Origin: Brevibacillus massiliensis
Lineage (GTDB): Bacteria; Bacillota; Bacilli; Brevibacillales; Brevibacillaceae
DNA: 64,000 nucleotides
Assembly (NCBI RefSeq): GCF_000311785.1
Contig: NZ_HE978538.1
Coordinates: 171,981 to 235,980, forward strand
Direction of reading: 5' to 3'
Positions 18,688-27,426 of this stretch are shown in pieces; within the stretch, counting starts at the first letter, position 1, and each line of letters opens with the position of its first letter. The notes below the pieces were generated by a model. The model searched no databases, was not told the DNA's origin, and was given only the letters and a program-made list of their open reading frames with translations. A program made the translations under genes and the position numbers.

Positions 18688-19514
18688 ATCACTCTGTACA
18701 GACGGGGCCGCTCTCACCTCGACATCATACCGGCGTTCATCCCAGCTTCGCCCTGCTTGCCTTCGTCATGCTGGGGATGCTGCCGTTTATTTTTCAAGAC
18801 CCTCGCGTGCTGGTTTTTATCTTGATCCTTAACTTGGGTGTAGTGAGCAAGCTAGGCTGGTCGAAAGGAATCCGCAGGGTTTATCTGCTCGTAGGAGGAG
18901 TAGGCGGCCTGTTCACGACAATTACCTGGCTGCCTTTTGTCAACCTTGGACACGCCTACTGGGAGAGTAAGATTTCGCTCATCGGGTATCCGGTGCAGAT
19001 TACCGATATTGGCGTCTTATGGGCTCTTGGGATGGGCTTGCGCATTGCCAACGTCACGCTGTTGTCGATGTTTTATCTGTTTCACACTTCGCCGCGACAG
19101 ATCGCGATGGGCTTAAAAGGGATCGGTGTTCCCTTTTCCGTCGGTTTTTTACTTTCGCTGATTTTTCGCTTTATCCCGTTGGTCAAGAATGACTTGATGA
19201 CGATACGGGAGGCGCAGTTGGTGAGAGGATTGGAATTCGGCAAAGGCTCACTCCTTCAAAAAATTCGCAAATACGGCTTTCTGCTGGTCCCGCTGATCTT
19301 TACGTCTTTAAAACGGGTTCAGTTAATTGCCAACGCTCTGGACGCGAAAGGCTTCAAGATGAGAAACCGCCAGCATCGGTTTTACAGCATGCCAAATTGG
19401 AAAACGCATGAAATCATCATGCTGCTGATCGGGCTGGGGGTAATCGCCGTTCTGTTCTATCTGGCGCGGATTCATCCCAGCCACTTCGGAATAGTTATTT
19501 CATCAAGAATTTAA
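18684..19514 (+). CDS. ECF transporter transmembrane (T) component
   Basis: 276-residue EcfT/CbiQ-family protein with about five membrane segments and the coupling-helix motifs MTIREAQLVRGLEF and LIANALDAKGFKMR (the two A-x-R/A-x-G ATPase-contact elements). It overlaps the upstream gene by 4 bases and ends the four-gene operon, followed by a clear terminator. Confidence 0.92.
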   Translation: MNHSVQTGPLSPRHHTGVHPSFALLAFVMLGMLPFIFQDPRVLVFILILNLGVVSKLGWSKGIRRVYLLVGGVGGLFTTITWLPFVNLGHAYWESKISLIGYPVQITDIGVLWALGMGLRIANVTLLSMFYLFHTSPRQIAMGLKGIGVPFSVGFLLSLIFRFIPLVKNDLMTIREAQLVRGLEFGKGSLLQKIRKYGFLLVPLIFTSLKRVQLIANALDAKGFKMRNRQHRFYSMPNWKTHEIIMLLIGLGVIAVLFYLARIHPSHFGIVISSRI

Positions 19515-19531
19515 GTGGTATTTTTCGTACC

Positions 19532-19560
19532 CCCTCTTCTTCTTGGAAGAGGGTTTTTTT
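19532..19560 (+). terminator. terminator of the ECF operon
   Basis: CCCTCTTC pairs with GAAGAGGG around a 6-base loop and is followed by seven T. Confidence 0.9.
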
Positions 19561-19606
19561 CATTAAATAAAGGAGTTTACTAGTAGTGGTAATATTTTCA
19601 AATATA

Positions 19607-19635
19607 TTGTCTATAAAGTTAATTCCAGATAAAAT
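19607..19635 (+). promoter_or_regulatory. likely sigma-A promoter of gltT
   Basis: TTGTCT (19607-19612), a 17-base spacer, and TAAAAT (19630-19635), 80 bases before the gltT start in an AT-rich gap. Confidence 0.6.
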
Positions 19636-19714
19636 AGGCATTAATCGACAATATTCGATAGTATCTTCATTTATTGCGTAACCGGTTTCATCTTCATGTT
19701 GTGAGGTGCATTCT

Positions 19715-21004
19715 ATGAAAAAATACGGCCTGGCATTGCAAATTTTGATAGGCTTAATCCTCGGTATCGTCGTGGGTGCGATTTTTTACGGCAGCCCTGA
19801 AGTAAAAACGTACCTGCAGCCCATCGGGGATATTTTTCTTCGCTTGATTAAGATGATTGTCGTTCCCATCGTTATCTCCACGCTGATCGTCGGCGTCGCC
19901 GGCGTCGGTGATGTAAAGAAGCTCGGAAAGATTGGCGGGAAGGCGATTCTGTACTTTGAGATTGTCACGACGGTCGCGATCATCCTCGGGCTCTTGGTCG
20001 CCAACCTGTTCCAACCGGGAACAGGCGTCGACATGAGCCAGCTGACGAAGACCGATATTCACCAGTACGTCGAGGCGGCTGAGGGAACTGGCGGCCACAG
20101 CTTTATCGACACCTTCGTTAATATCGTCCCGAAAAACATCTTTGATGCGATCGTCAGAGGGGACATGCTGGCGATTATCTTCTTTTCCGTCTTGTTCGGT
20201 CTTGGCGTAGCCGCGATCGGAGAGCGGGGCAAGCCGGTCATTTCGTTCTTCCAGGGCGTCGCCAGCGCGATGTTCTGGGTGACCAACCAAATCATGAAGT
20301 TTGCGCCTTTCGGGGTATTTGCCTTGATCGGCGTGACGGTGTCTACCTTCGGGTTGAAATCGCTGCTCCCACTCGCCAAGCTGGTTGTTTTGGTATACGC
20401 AACGATGATTTTCTTCGTCCTGGTCGTCCTGGGTGCGATCGCGAAGAAGGCCGGGGTGAGCATCTTCTCGCTCATCCGCATCCTGAAAGACGAACTGCTG
20501 CTGGCGTACTCTACCTCCAGTTCGGAAACGGTACTGCCGAGAATCATGGAGAAGATGGAGCAGTTCGGATGTCCCCGGGCGATCACTTCTTTCGTCATCC
20601 CGACCGGCTACTCGTTCAACCTTGACGGATCTACCTTGTATCAGGCGGTGGCCGCGCTGTTCATTGCCCAAATGTACGGCATCCACTTGCCGATCGGCAC
20701 ACAAATTACACTAATGCTGGTGCTGATGATCACTTCCAAGGGAATCGCCGGTGTCCCTGGTGTTTCCTTCGTCGTCCTGCTCGCCACTTTAGGTTCGGTC
20801 AACATACCGTTGGAAGGCCTGGCGTTTATCGCCGGCATTGACCGCATCCTCGACATGGCCCGCACTGTGGTCAACGTCATTGGCAACTCGCTGGCTGCCG
20901 TTGTCATCTCCAAGTGGGAAGGCCAATACGATACGGAAAAAGGCAAGCAATACGCCACTTCCGTCAAGATGAATAAACAGTTGGAAACCGTTGAAAACTG
21001 CTGA
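19715..21004 (+). CDS. gltT: proton/sodium-glutamate symporter
   Basis: SLC1 (DAACS) family uptake carrier for glutamate/aspartate, 429 residues, strikingly like GltT of Geobacillus stearothermophilus along its length. Visible marks are the serine-rich hairpin AYSTSSSETVLPRIM, the TM7 element YSFNLDGSTLYQ (the NMDGT position) and the TM8 binding element GIDRILDMARTVVNVIGNSL with the carboxylate-binding Arg. GAGGTG lies 6 bases before the ATG at 19715; a GTG at 19706 is part of that site. Its own promoter and terminator make it a single unit. Glutamate released by the neighbouring gamma-glutamyltransferase is an obvious substrate. Confidence 0.94.
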   Translation: MKKYGLALQILIGLILGIVVGAIFYGSPEVKTYLQPIGDIFLRLIKMIVVPIVISTLIVGVAGVGDVKKLGKIGGKAILYFEIVTTVAIILGLLVANLFQPGTGVDMSQLTKTDIHQYVEAAEGTGGHSFIDTFVNIVPKNIFDAIVRGDMLAIIFFSVLFGLGVAAIGERGKPVISFFQGVASAMFWVTNQIMKFAPFGVFALIGVTVSTFGLKSLLPLAKLVVLVYATMIFFVLVVLGAIAKKAGVSIFSLIRILKDELLLAYSTSSSETVLPRIMEKMEQFGCPRAITSFVIPTGYSFNLDGSTLYQAVAALFIAQMYGIHLPIGTQITLMLVLMITSKGIAGVPGVSFVVLLATLGSVNIPLEGLAFIAGIDRILDMARTVVNVIGNSLAAVVISKWEGQYDTEKGKQYATSVKMNKQLETVENC

Positions 21005-21026
21005 TCCGCTCAGCAGTTTTTTCTTT
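20994..21026 (+). terminator. terminator of gltT
   Basis: AAAACTGCTGA pairs perfectly with TCAGCAGTTTT around a 5-base loop and runs into TTCTTTT. The left arm contains the stop codon. Confidence 0.88.
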
Positions 21027-21129
21027 TCCATACCGATTGCGACCATGCATATTTCGTTTGTATCGTTGGCCTATTCGGAATATACTTGTATCAGCATTGA
21101 AAGCAATACAATAAAAGGTATTTGAAAGG

Positions 21130-22413
21130 ATGATGGAATGGATGGTACAAGCGAAAAAGGGCGGGGTATGGAACTCTTACAAATACCCGATCAAACTGCT
21201 CATCTGTGTGGCGTTAGGTGCCGTGATCGGCTTGATTGCGGGGCCCAAGGCGGAGGTGCTCAAACCGTTAGGGGATCTGTTCATTAACGCCATGTTCACG
21301 ATCGTCGTACCGCTGGTGTTCATCAATATCAGCAGTGCGGTGGCCGGGGTAGCCGATCTGAAGCGGCTCGGAAAGATATTGGGCGTCATGCTGGCAGTGT
21401 TCATCGTAACCGGAATCATTTCGTCGATTTTGATGCTGGCCGGCGTCAGCTTGTTTCCTCCGGCCCAAGGAGTTAACCTGGAGCTTGTTCCGCCGGAAGA
21501 CTTCAGCCCGCTCAAAACAGCCGATCAGATCGTCAAGGCGTTCACCGTCCCTGATTTTGGCGACATTCTTTCAAGAAAAAACATGCTGGCACTCATTGTA
21601 TTTTCCATTTTATTCGGGCTGGCGGTCAGCCTGACGGGGGAAAAGGGACGCAAGATATCGGAAGGTCTGACGGTCCTGTCTGATGTCATGCTAAAGCTGG
21701 TGCAGATCCTGATGTACTATGCGCCGATAGGTTTAGGAGCTTATTTTGCGACGTTGGTCGGAGTCTTCGGTCCTGAGCTGTTGGGCTCATATGCCAGAGC
21801 GATGGCTGTGTACTATCCGATTTCCATTCTCTATTTTATTGTGGCATTTACGTTGTATTCGCTGTTTGCCGGCGGAAAAACGGGCATGAAGCTCTTTTGG
21901 AAGGAAGTCATCTCTCCGGCGGTCACTTCCTTGGCAACCTCAAGCAGCGTCGCGACCATCCCGGTCAATTTGAAAGCGGCAGAGCAGATCGGGGTGCCGA
22001 AAGATATTCGCGAGATCGTGATTCCGATCGGGGCGACGGCCCATATGGATGGTTCGTGTCTGAGCGCCATTTTAAAAATATCGTTTATCTTCGGCATCTT
22101 TAACATGCCTTTTCACGGGATCGACACGTACTTTACCGCCATTTTGATCGCAGTCTTAAGCGGAGTGGTCATGTCTGGGGTACCTGGCGGCGGATTTATT
22201 GGAGAGGCTCTGATTGTCACGATGTACGGCTTCCCGCCTGAGGCGCTGCCGATACTCGCGATGATCGGGACGCTGGTGGATCCTCCTGCGACCATGGTGA
22301 ACGCGACGGGTGATACGGTTGCAAGCATGATGGTGGCGCGGATTCTGGAAGGGAAGGAATGGATGAAGCGCAAGCTGAAGGGCGGCAAACCGCAGAAGAC
22401 ATTTACAGTTTGA
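21130..22413 (+). CDS. dicarboxylate/amino acid:cation symporter, divergent SLC1 member
   Basis: 427-residue SLC1-family carrier, clearly a paralogue of the GltT next door but divergent. The serine-rich hairpin reads LATSSSVATIPVNL instead of SSSET, TM7 carries ATAHMDGSCLSAIL, and TM8 reads TLVDPPATMVNATGDTVAS, so the Arg that binds the side-chain carboxylate in glutamate carriers is missing. This pattern fits carriers for neutral substrates (serine/threonine, as SstT) better than glutamate. The start is uncertain: ATGs at 21130, 21133 and 21142 all follow AAAGGA at 21125-21130, and 21142 has the best spacing. It is 54 bases shorter of any promoter-like feature I trust. Confidence 0.88.
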   Translation: MMEWMVQAKKGGVWNSYKYPIKLLICVALGAVIGLIAGPKAEVLKPLGDLFINAMFTIVVPLVFINISSAVAGVADLKRLGKILGVMLAVFIVTGIISSILMLAGVSLFPPAQGVNLELVPPEDFSPLKTADQIVKAFTVPDFGDILSRKNMLALIVFSILFGLAVSLTGEKGRKISEGLTVLSDVMLKLVQILMYYAPIGLGAYFATLVGVFGPELLGSYARAMAVYYPISILYFIVAFTLYSLFAGGKTGMKLFWKEVISPAVTSLATSSSVATIPVNLKAAEQIGVPKDIREIVIPIGATAHMDGSCLSAILKISFIFGIFNMPFHGIDTYFTAILIAVLSGVVMSGVPGGGFIGEALIVTMYGFPPEALPILAMIGTLVDPPATMVNATGDTVASMMVARILEGKEWMKRKLKGGKPQKTFTV

Positions 22414-22427
22414 ATTATCAGAAAATA

Positions 22428-22457
22428 TTTACTAATGAACCGACAGAGGTATATAAT
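22428..22457 (+). promoter_or_regulatory. likely sigma-A promoter of the secreted gamma-glutamyltransferase
   Basis: TATAAT at 22452-22457 is a perfect -10. TTTACT at 22428-22433 stands 18 bases upstream as a weak -35. Confidence 0.5.
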
Positions 22458-22498
22458 ATGTTTTGGATATTCAAAATTTGTAAAAGAAGGGGGATTGT

Positions 22499-24526
22499 AT
22501 GAAAAAACTTGCGTCTATGCTCGTTGCTGGTTTCACGGTATTTTCCCTTGTCGCACCTGCTGCTGCACAAGTGCCCGGGGTTTCCGACAAGATGGAAGCG
22601 GCTACACAGGGGATCGTTGCGGTATCACACCCTGCTGCGGCAGAAGTCGGCAAACAGATCCTAGAGAAAGGCGGCAACGCGGTCGATGCGGCAGCCGGAA
22701 TCCAGTTCGCCTTAAACGTCGTAGAGCCGATGATGTCCGGTATCGGGGGCGGCGGATTTATGATGATCTACCTCAAGGACCAAAATAAAATCACCGTGAT
22801 CGACAGCCGCGAAGTGGCGCCGGGGAGTGCCTTCCCGGAGCAGTTCTTAGACGAAAATGGCAAGCCGGTTCCCTTCTACGAGCGGCATACAAACGGCAAG
22901 GCGGTCGGTGTCCCCGGCACTTTGATGGGCGTGGATACGGCCTTGAAAAAATACGGGACGATGAAGCTGTCCGAGGTGATTGATCCGGCCATCGACCTGG
23001 CGGAAAAGGGCGTAAAGGTCAACTGGATTACAGCTCAATACATCCGGGATTCAACGAAAAAGCTGACGCAGTACGAGACGGCCGGATGGGTTTTTGTGCC
23101 GGAAGGAGCTCCTTTGAAGGAAGGAGATCTGCTGGTCCAGCCGAACTTGGCCAAAACGTTTAAACTGATCAAAGACAAAGGCATCGACGCCCTCTACAAC
23201 GGTGAGATCGGCCAGGCGTTGGTAGCTGAGGTGAACAAACGCGGCGGCTCGATGACCATGGAAGATCTGAAGAATTACACGGTGAAGGAGCGGGAGCCGG
23301 TCAGGGGGATGTTCCGCGGCTATGAGGTCGTATCGATGTCTCCTCCCAGTTCGGGTGGATTGACGGTCCTGCAGATCTTGAAGTTGATGGAGGGCTTTGA
23401 CAACGAGAAGGACGGCGTCAATTCCGCTGAGTACCTGCACCATTTGATCGAGGCGATGCATTTGGCTTACGCCGACCGGGCCAAGTACATGGCCGATGAG
23501 GACTTTTACCCCGTGCCCAAGGAAGGGCTGATCAACGACCAATATATCAAAGAAAGACGGGCGTTGATCAATCCGGATGCAGTCAACCAAAACGTTGCGG
23601 CCGGAGATCCTTGGAAGTACGAGACCAAAGCAAAGCCGGCTGAAGTAAAACCTAGCGGTCAGGAAGCTCCGCTTGGCCAAACCACCCACTTTGCCGTCAT
23701 GGACAAATGGGGCAATCTCGTTTCGTATACGACGACGATTGAAGACGTGTTCGGATCAGGTATCATGGTCCCAGGCTACGGGTTTATGCTGAATAACGAA
23801 TTGACCGACTTTGACGCAGAACCGGGCGGGGTCAACCAAGTAGAGCCTGGGAAGCGTCCGCGGAGCAGCATGTCTCCGACGCTGGTCCTAAAAGACGGCA
23901 AGCCCTTTATGGCAGTAGGCTCGCCGGGAGGCTCCACGATCATCGCTTCCGTCGCCGAGACGATTCTCAATGTCATCGATCATAAGCTGCCGATCCAGGA
24001 AGCGATCACGACACCGAGAATCTTTACCAGCAGTTATCCGAATGTACAGTGGGAAGCCGGAATCGATCAGGACGTGATCCTGAAGCTGATGTCCAAAGGA
24101 CACGTATTTGACCAACAGCCCGGCGATATTGGCAACGTGCAGTCCGTCCTGTACGATTTTGAGACGGGCAAGATGTACGGCGGTGCTGACACCACCCGGG
24201 AAGGAACCGTGCTTGGCGTCGACGGCGTCCGCTTCACCGCGCCGAAGCCGCAGCCCGTCGAGGACGTGCAGCAGGGACCGTTTACTTTAAAGGTAAATGG
24301 AAATGCTTATCCGTACACGGTTGACCAAATGGTATTAAAGGACGGAACGGCGTATATTCAAGCGGACAAACTGCTGCTTGGGCTCAAAGGAGACACCTCT
24401 GGATTCCAGCAAGAGGGAATTACAATAAATGGAAAATATTTCCTTCCGGTCAAAAAAGTAGCCGAAGCACTCGGGTACAAAGTGACCTGGAATGCAGCCG
24501 AATCGGCAATCGAATTAACGAAGTAA
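22499..24526 (+). CDS. ggt: secreted gamma-glutamyltransferase with C-terminal stalk domain
   Basis: 675-residue exported gamma-glutamyltranspeptidase. Signal peptide residues 1-23 (MKKLASMLVAGFTVFSLVAP...AAQ). The enzyme part covers about 30-575: GGNAVDAAAGIQFALNVVEP, Arg104 in DSREVAPG (binds the substrate carboxylate in known enzymes), catalytic Thr395 at the autoprocessing site LGQTTHF, RPRSSMSP and GSPGGSTI. Residues about 590-675 add a copper-amine-oxidase-N/stalk-like domain (LKVNGNAYPYTV, then YFLPVKKVAEALGYKVTWNA), absent from ordinary GGTs, which run to about 580 residues. GGGGG precedes the ATG. It should hydrolyse glutathione, glutamine or poly-gamma-glutamate outside the cell; the adjacent GltT could recover the glutamate. 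Confidence 0.95.
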   Translation: MKKLASMLVAGFTVFSLVAPAAAQVPGVSDKMEAATQGIVAVSHPAAAEVGKQILEKGGNAVDAAAGIQFALNVVEPMMSGIGGGGFMMIYLKDQNKITVIDSREVAPGSAFPEQFLDENGKPVPFYERHTNGKAVGVPGTLMGVDTALKKYGTMKLSEVIDPAIDLAEKGVKVNWITAQYIRDSTKKLTQYETAGWVFVPEGAPLKEGDLLVQPNLAKTFKLIKDKGIDALYNGEIGQALVAEVNKRGGSMTMEDLKNYTVKEREPVRGMFRGYEVVSMSPPSSGGLTVLQILKLMEGFDNEKDGVNSAEYLHHLIEAMHLAYADRAKYMADEDFYPVPKEGLINDQYIKERRALINPDAVNQNVAAGDPWKYETKAKPAEVKPSGQEAPLGQTTHFAVMDKWGNLVSYTTTIEDVFGSGIMVPGYGFMLNNELTDFDAEPGGVNQVEPGKRPRSSMSPTLVLKDGKPFMAVGSPGGSTIIASVAETILNVIDHKLPIQEAITTPRIFTSSYPNVQWEAGIDQDVILKLMSKGHVFDQQPGDIGNVQSVLYDFETGKMYGGADTTREGTVLGVDGVRFTAPKPQPVEDVQQGPFTLKVNGNAYPYTVDQMVLKDGTAYIQADKLLLGLKGDTSGFQQEGITINGKYFLPVKKVAEALGYKVTWNAAESAIELTK

Positions 24527-24537
24527 ATCGCTTGGCA

Positions 24538-24563
24538 AAGGCCCCGAAACCGCTCGGGGCCTT
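24538..24563. terminator. hairpin between convergent genes
   Basis: AAGGCCCCGA pairs with TCGGGGCCTT around a 6-base loop, 12 bases after the ggt stop. The T-run is short. Confidence 0.65.
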
Positions 24564-24662
24564 CCATTGCCCGAGCAGCACCGTTGCAGTGTTGCAGGGC
24601 TATTTTTTACTTTTTCTCAATACCGCAAGCTCTGACCCGCTCGCTTTCAGCGAGGCTATGTG

Positions 24663-25772
24663 CTATTCGTCCTCCCCTCCCTTCAGCTTGTTGACGTGCA
24701 GCACCCATTCACTGCTGTAGTTCTTTTCTTCCAGTCCAACGGCAAGACAGCCCTCGTCTGCGGTTGACTGAATCAAATATCCTTCCCGATGCTCTTCACC
24801 GCCGGAAAACACTTTTTCCCAGGCGCTGTTCCCGTCTTGATCGAGACAAGCGACGTACTCGTCCGACTTACTGGCGTTCATGTTGATATCGTTGTAAAGT
24901 ACGTAGCCGCTGACGAGCAGATGGCCGTCTTTCGTCAGTTGAATGTCCCTGATTCCGCTTGTTCTGGTGTCGCCTGGCAACGTCTTCTCCCATACCTTCT
25001 CTCCCGCCTGATCTACCTTGAGCAGATAGCCCAGCCCGATGCCCTCCCGGAAGTGACTGATTGTGCGTTCATTTCCGGCGACCACCAGTCGCCCGTCCGG
25101 CGTTTCCACAAGCGACTGGCCAGTAGTGTTGCCGCCGGTCTCATGCCTGATTTCCCATATGGTCTGCCCTGCCGGGTCAACTTTCGCCAAGTAGATATCT
25201 CCGTTATAGCGATACTCATCGTCCAGCTTTATGTCCCTCCCGAGCAGTACGATGTTACCGTCGGCGGTCTGCCGCACGGCCTGGGCGTATTCGTAGCCTG
25301 ATCCGGTGATCGTCTTGTCCCATTTTACTTGTCCATCCTGATCCACTCTGACGAGGCGGATATTGCGGTCGTAACCGCTTGCCGGGATAAGCCCGGACAG
25401 CAGGTACCCACCGTCGCCGGTCTTGGCAAAACCGGTCAATTGGCGCAGCTTTTCACTGGGCACAGCCACCTCCGGCCTCAACTTCCCCGCTTTATCCACC
25501 CTTACGATTTCATACTGGTTCCCGTTCTTCCGGGAGAAGAGAATGCTTCCGTCGGAGGCGTGCTGAAAATTGTTATAGTTATCCTGCCACAGGTACTTGT
25601 ACGTTCTTTCCCACTGCACCTGCCCAACTTCCGCCGCCGCCTCTCTTCCCCAGAAGAGAGGCGCCGCGCAGGCCAGGCCCAACAACGCCAGCCTTGTCTT
25701 CTGCAGCATTTTGCTTTGTTTCCGGATTGCAGAAACCATTTCTTCCACCACTCCCATCCTATATATTTTCAT
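24663..25772 (-). CDS. secreted beta-propeller-like hypothetical protein
   Basis: 369 residues from ATG at 25772, or 358 from ATG at 25739, which follows GGTGGAAG and gives a more usual signal peptide (KTRLALLGLACAAPLFWGRE, cut near AAAEVG). The mature part repeats a unit of 45-55 residues, each with a VRVD..G(K/Q) strand, a trailing W(E/D)K strand and a G(D/N)GG.L(L/V).G turn, as in PQQ- or Kelch-like propellers of unknown function. No catalytic residues are evident. It converges on ggt and has no operon partner. Confidence 0.75.
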   Translation of the reverse strand: MKIYRMGVVEEMVSAIRKQSKMLQKTRLALLGLACAAPLFWGREAAAEVGQVQWERTYKYLWQDNYNNFQHASDGSILFSRKNGNQYEIVRVDKAGKLRPEVAVPSEKLRQLTGFAKTGDGGYLLSGLIPASGYDRNIRLVRVDQDGQVKWDKTITGSGYEYAQAVRQTADGNIVLLGRDIKLDDEYRYNGDIYLAKVDPAGQTIWEIRHETGGNTTGQSLVETPDGRLVVAGNERTISHFREGIGLGYLLKVDQAGEKVWEKTLPGDTRTSGIRDIQLTKDGHLLVSGYVLYNDINMNASKSDEYVACLDQDGNSAWEKVFSGGEEHREGYLIQSTADEGCLAVGLEEKNYSSEWVLHVNKLKGGEDE

Positions 25773-26116
25773 CTTAATTTTTAAATAATTGGAATTTAGA
25801 GTAAATGATGATTTGGTAATATTTTTCTCCTACTTTTTGCAGTCAATCTCGATGCGATCAACCGCATAGGGCCGACAGCGCAGAACCTGCAGAAAACGCC
25901 GCCACTCCCTGCCGCCGCCGTCCAACTCCAACCGTGAAAACAGGCAAACCCCTGACAATTTGGGTGGGCAATAAGTCAGGGGGCTGCATTATGTTTCAAG
26001 AACTGGCCTCAATATTTCATTCATAGGGGGCCGTCCATTGTCAAAGCCAAGAACGCCTTTTTGCAAGACTGCGAATGACCGAAGGGAGAAGCCCGATTTT
26101 ATCCCCTTTTGCCAAT
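25773..26116. other. intergenic region upstream of the sigma-54 promoter
   Basis: No convincing ORF. It holds one strong inverted repeat at 25949-25982 (listed separately) and, at the 25773 end, AT-rich sequence that probably carries the promoter of the minus-strand propeller gene. The rest shows no feature I can name. Confidence 0.5.
25949..25982. promoter_or_regulatory. inverted repeat, candidate upstream activating site for the sigma-54 activator
   Basis: CCCCTGAC at 25949-25956 and GTCAGGGG at 25975-25982 are perfect 8-bp arms separated by 18 bases. The repeat ends 134 bases before the sigma-54 promoter, a distance typical of enhancer sites. No T-run follows, so it is not a simple terminator. 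Confidence 0.5.
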
Positions 26117-26132
26117 TGGCACGGTATTTGCA
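26117..26132 (+). promoter_or_regulatory. sigma-54 (-24/-12) promoter
   Basis: TGGCACGGTATTTGCA matches the sigma-54 consensus TGGCAC-N5-TTGCA at every defined base. It lies 36 bases before the methionine gamma-lyase-like gene, and a sigma-54 activator gene follows that gene. Confidence 0.88.
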
Positions 26133-26168
26133 TAAGAGGGTGGGAAACGAAAAGCAGGAGGATTACTG

Positions 26169-27377
26169 ATGATGAAATGGAACGTAGACACGACAATTAT
26201 ACATGCCGGCAAAGGTCCTGACAGGGAGACCGGCATCATCGCATCGCCGCTGATTCCCGCTGTGGCCTATGCGTTTCCCGACGTTGACACGGCGGCGGCG
26301 GTCGTCGCAGGCGAGCGGGCGGGAACGTATTACGGACGATACGGCAATCCGACGACACAGGCGCTGGAGGAGAAGATTGCCCAGCTGGAAAACGGCGAAG
26401 CGGCGTTGGGCGTGAGCAGCGGGATGGCAGCCATTTCCGGATCTCTGCTGGCTTTTCTGAAGCACGGCGATCACGTACTCTGCACGCAGGATGTCTACGG
26501 CGGCAGTCATAAATTTCTCACCTCGCTGGCGCCGCGGTTTGGGATCGAGGTCGATTTTGTCGACTGCACCGACCTGAAGGCCGTCGAGAATGCGATTCAA
26601 AAGAACACGAAAGTACTGTACATCGAGACACCGTCCAACCCTTGCCTGACGGTTTTGGATATCCGCCGGCTGTCTGAACTGGCGCACAGCTACAAGATGA
26701 AAGTGATCATCGACAATACGTTTATGACCCCTGTCCTGCAGAGACCGCTGGACTTGGGGGCGGACGTCGTCATTCACAGCGCGACCAAGTACCTCAATGG
26801 ACACGGAGATGTTATCGCCGGTTTTATCGTCGGGCGAAAAGAGGATATCCACTTCATGCGGAAAAATATCATGGGAGACTTGGGGCAGCCGCTGAACGCC
26901 TGGGACTCGTTCCTGATCCTGCGCGGCTTAAAGACGCTGGGGCTGCGAATCCGCCAGCACTGCCGCAGCGCCGAGGAGGTAGCCCGCTTTCTCAGCAGCC
27001 ATCCCGCGATTGACAAGGTGTACTATCCGGGGCTGCCGGAACATCCTCAGCACTCGCTGGCAAAAGCACAGATGAACGGTATGGGCGGGATCGTCTCCTT
27101 TGAAGTGAAGGGCGGATATGAAACAGCCAAAAAATTCATTAATTCTTTGCAGCTGGCTATGATATCTTTTAGTTTAGGAGATCCGGAAACGCTGGTTCAG
27201 CATCCGGCATCCATGACGCATTTTTCAATTCCGCCGCAGGAGCGGGAACGCTTTAAAATTACGGATGGTCTCATTCGTTTTTCGACCGGCTTGGAAGACA
27301 CCCGGGATATCATCAACGATTTGGACCAGGCCTTGGCACAGGTGAGCAGGACTGGTGCAAATCTCGCCACGGTGTAA
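26169..27377 (+). CDS. Cys/Met-metabolism PLP enzyme, probably methionine gamma-lyase
   Basis: 402-residue PLP-dependent lyase of the cystathionine-gamma family. The PLP lysine is Lys207 in HSATKYLNGHGD; phosphate-binding Tyr55 and Arg57 sit in TYYGRYGNP; Tyr110 stacks on the cofactor; Asp182 is in VIIDNT. The whole C-terminal half (LGDPETLVQHPASMTH and others) reads closest to methionine gamma-lyase, which releases methanethiol, ammonia and 2-oxobutyrate. Gly112 stands where Pseudomonas methionine gamma-lyase has Cys116, so cystathionine gamma-lyase/synthase activity cannot be excluded. AGGAGG lies 7 bases before the ATG. Expression should depend on sigma-54 and the activator encoded next, which points to a catabolic, inducible role. 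Confidence 0.88.
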   Translation: MMKWNVDTTIIHAGKGPDRETGIIASPLIPAVAYAFPDVDTAAAVVAGERAGTYYGRYGNPTTQALEEKIAQLENGEAALGVSSGMAAISGSLLAFLKHGDHVLCTQDVYGGSHKFLTSLAPRFGIEVDFVDCTDLKAVENAIQKNTKVLYIETPSNPCLTVLDIRRLSELAHSYKMKVIIDNTFMTPVLQRPLDLGADVVIHSATKYLNGHGDVIAGFIVGRKEDIHFMRKNIMGDLGQPLNAWDSFLILRGLKTLGLRIRQHCRSAEEVARFLSSHPAIDKVYYPGLPEHPQHSLAKAQMNGMGGIVSFEVKGGYETAKKFINSLQLAMISFSLGDPETLVQHPASMTHFSIPPQERERFKITDGLIRFSTGLEDTRDIINDLDQALAQVSRTGANLATV

Positions 27378-27426
27378 TCCGGTCCCACTTCCCGCGGCCT
27401 GACTACTGATAAAACGGGAGGACAAT

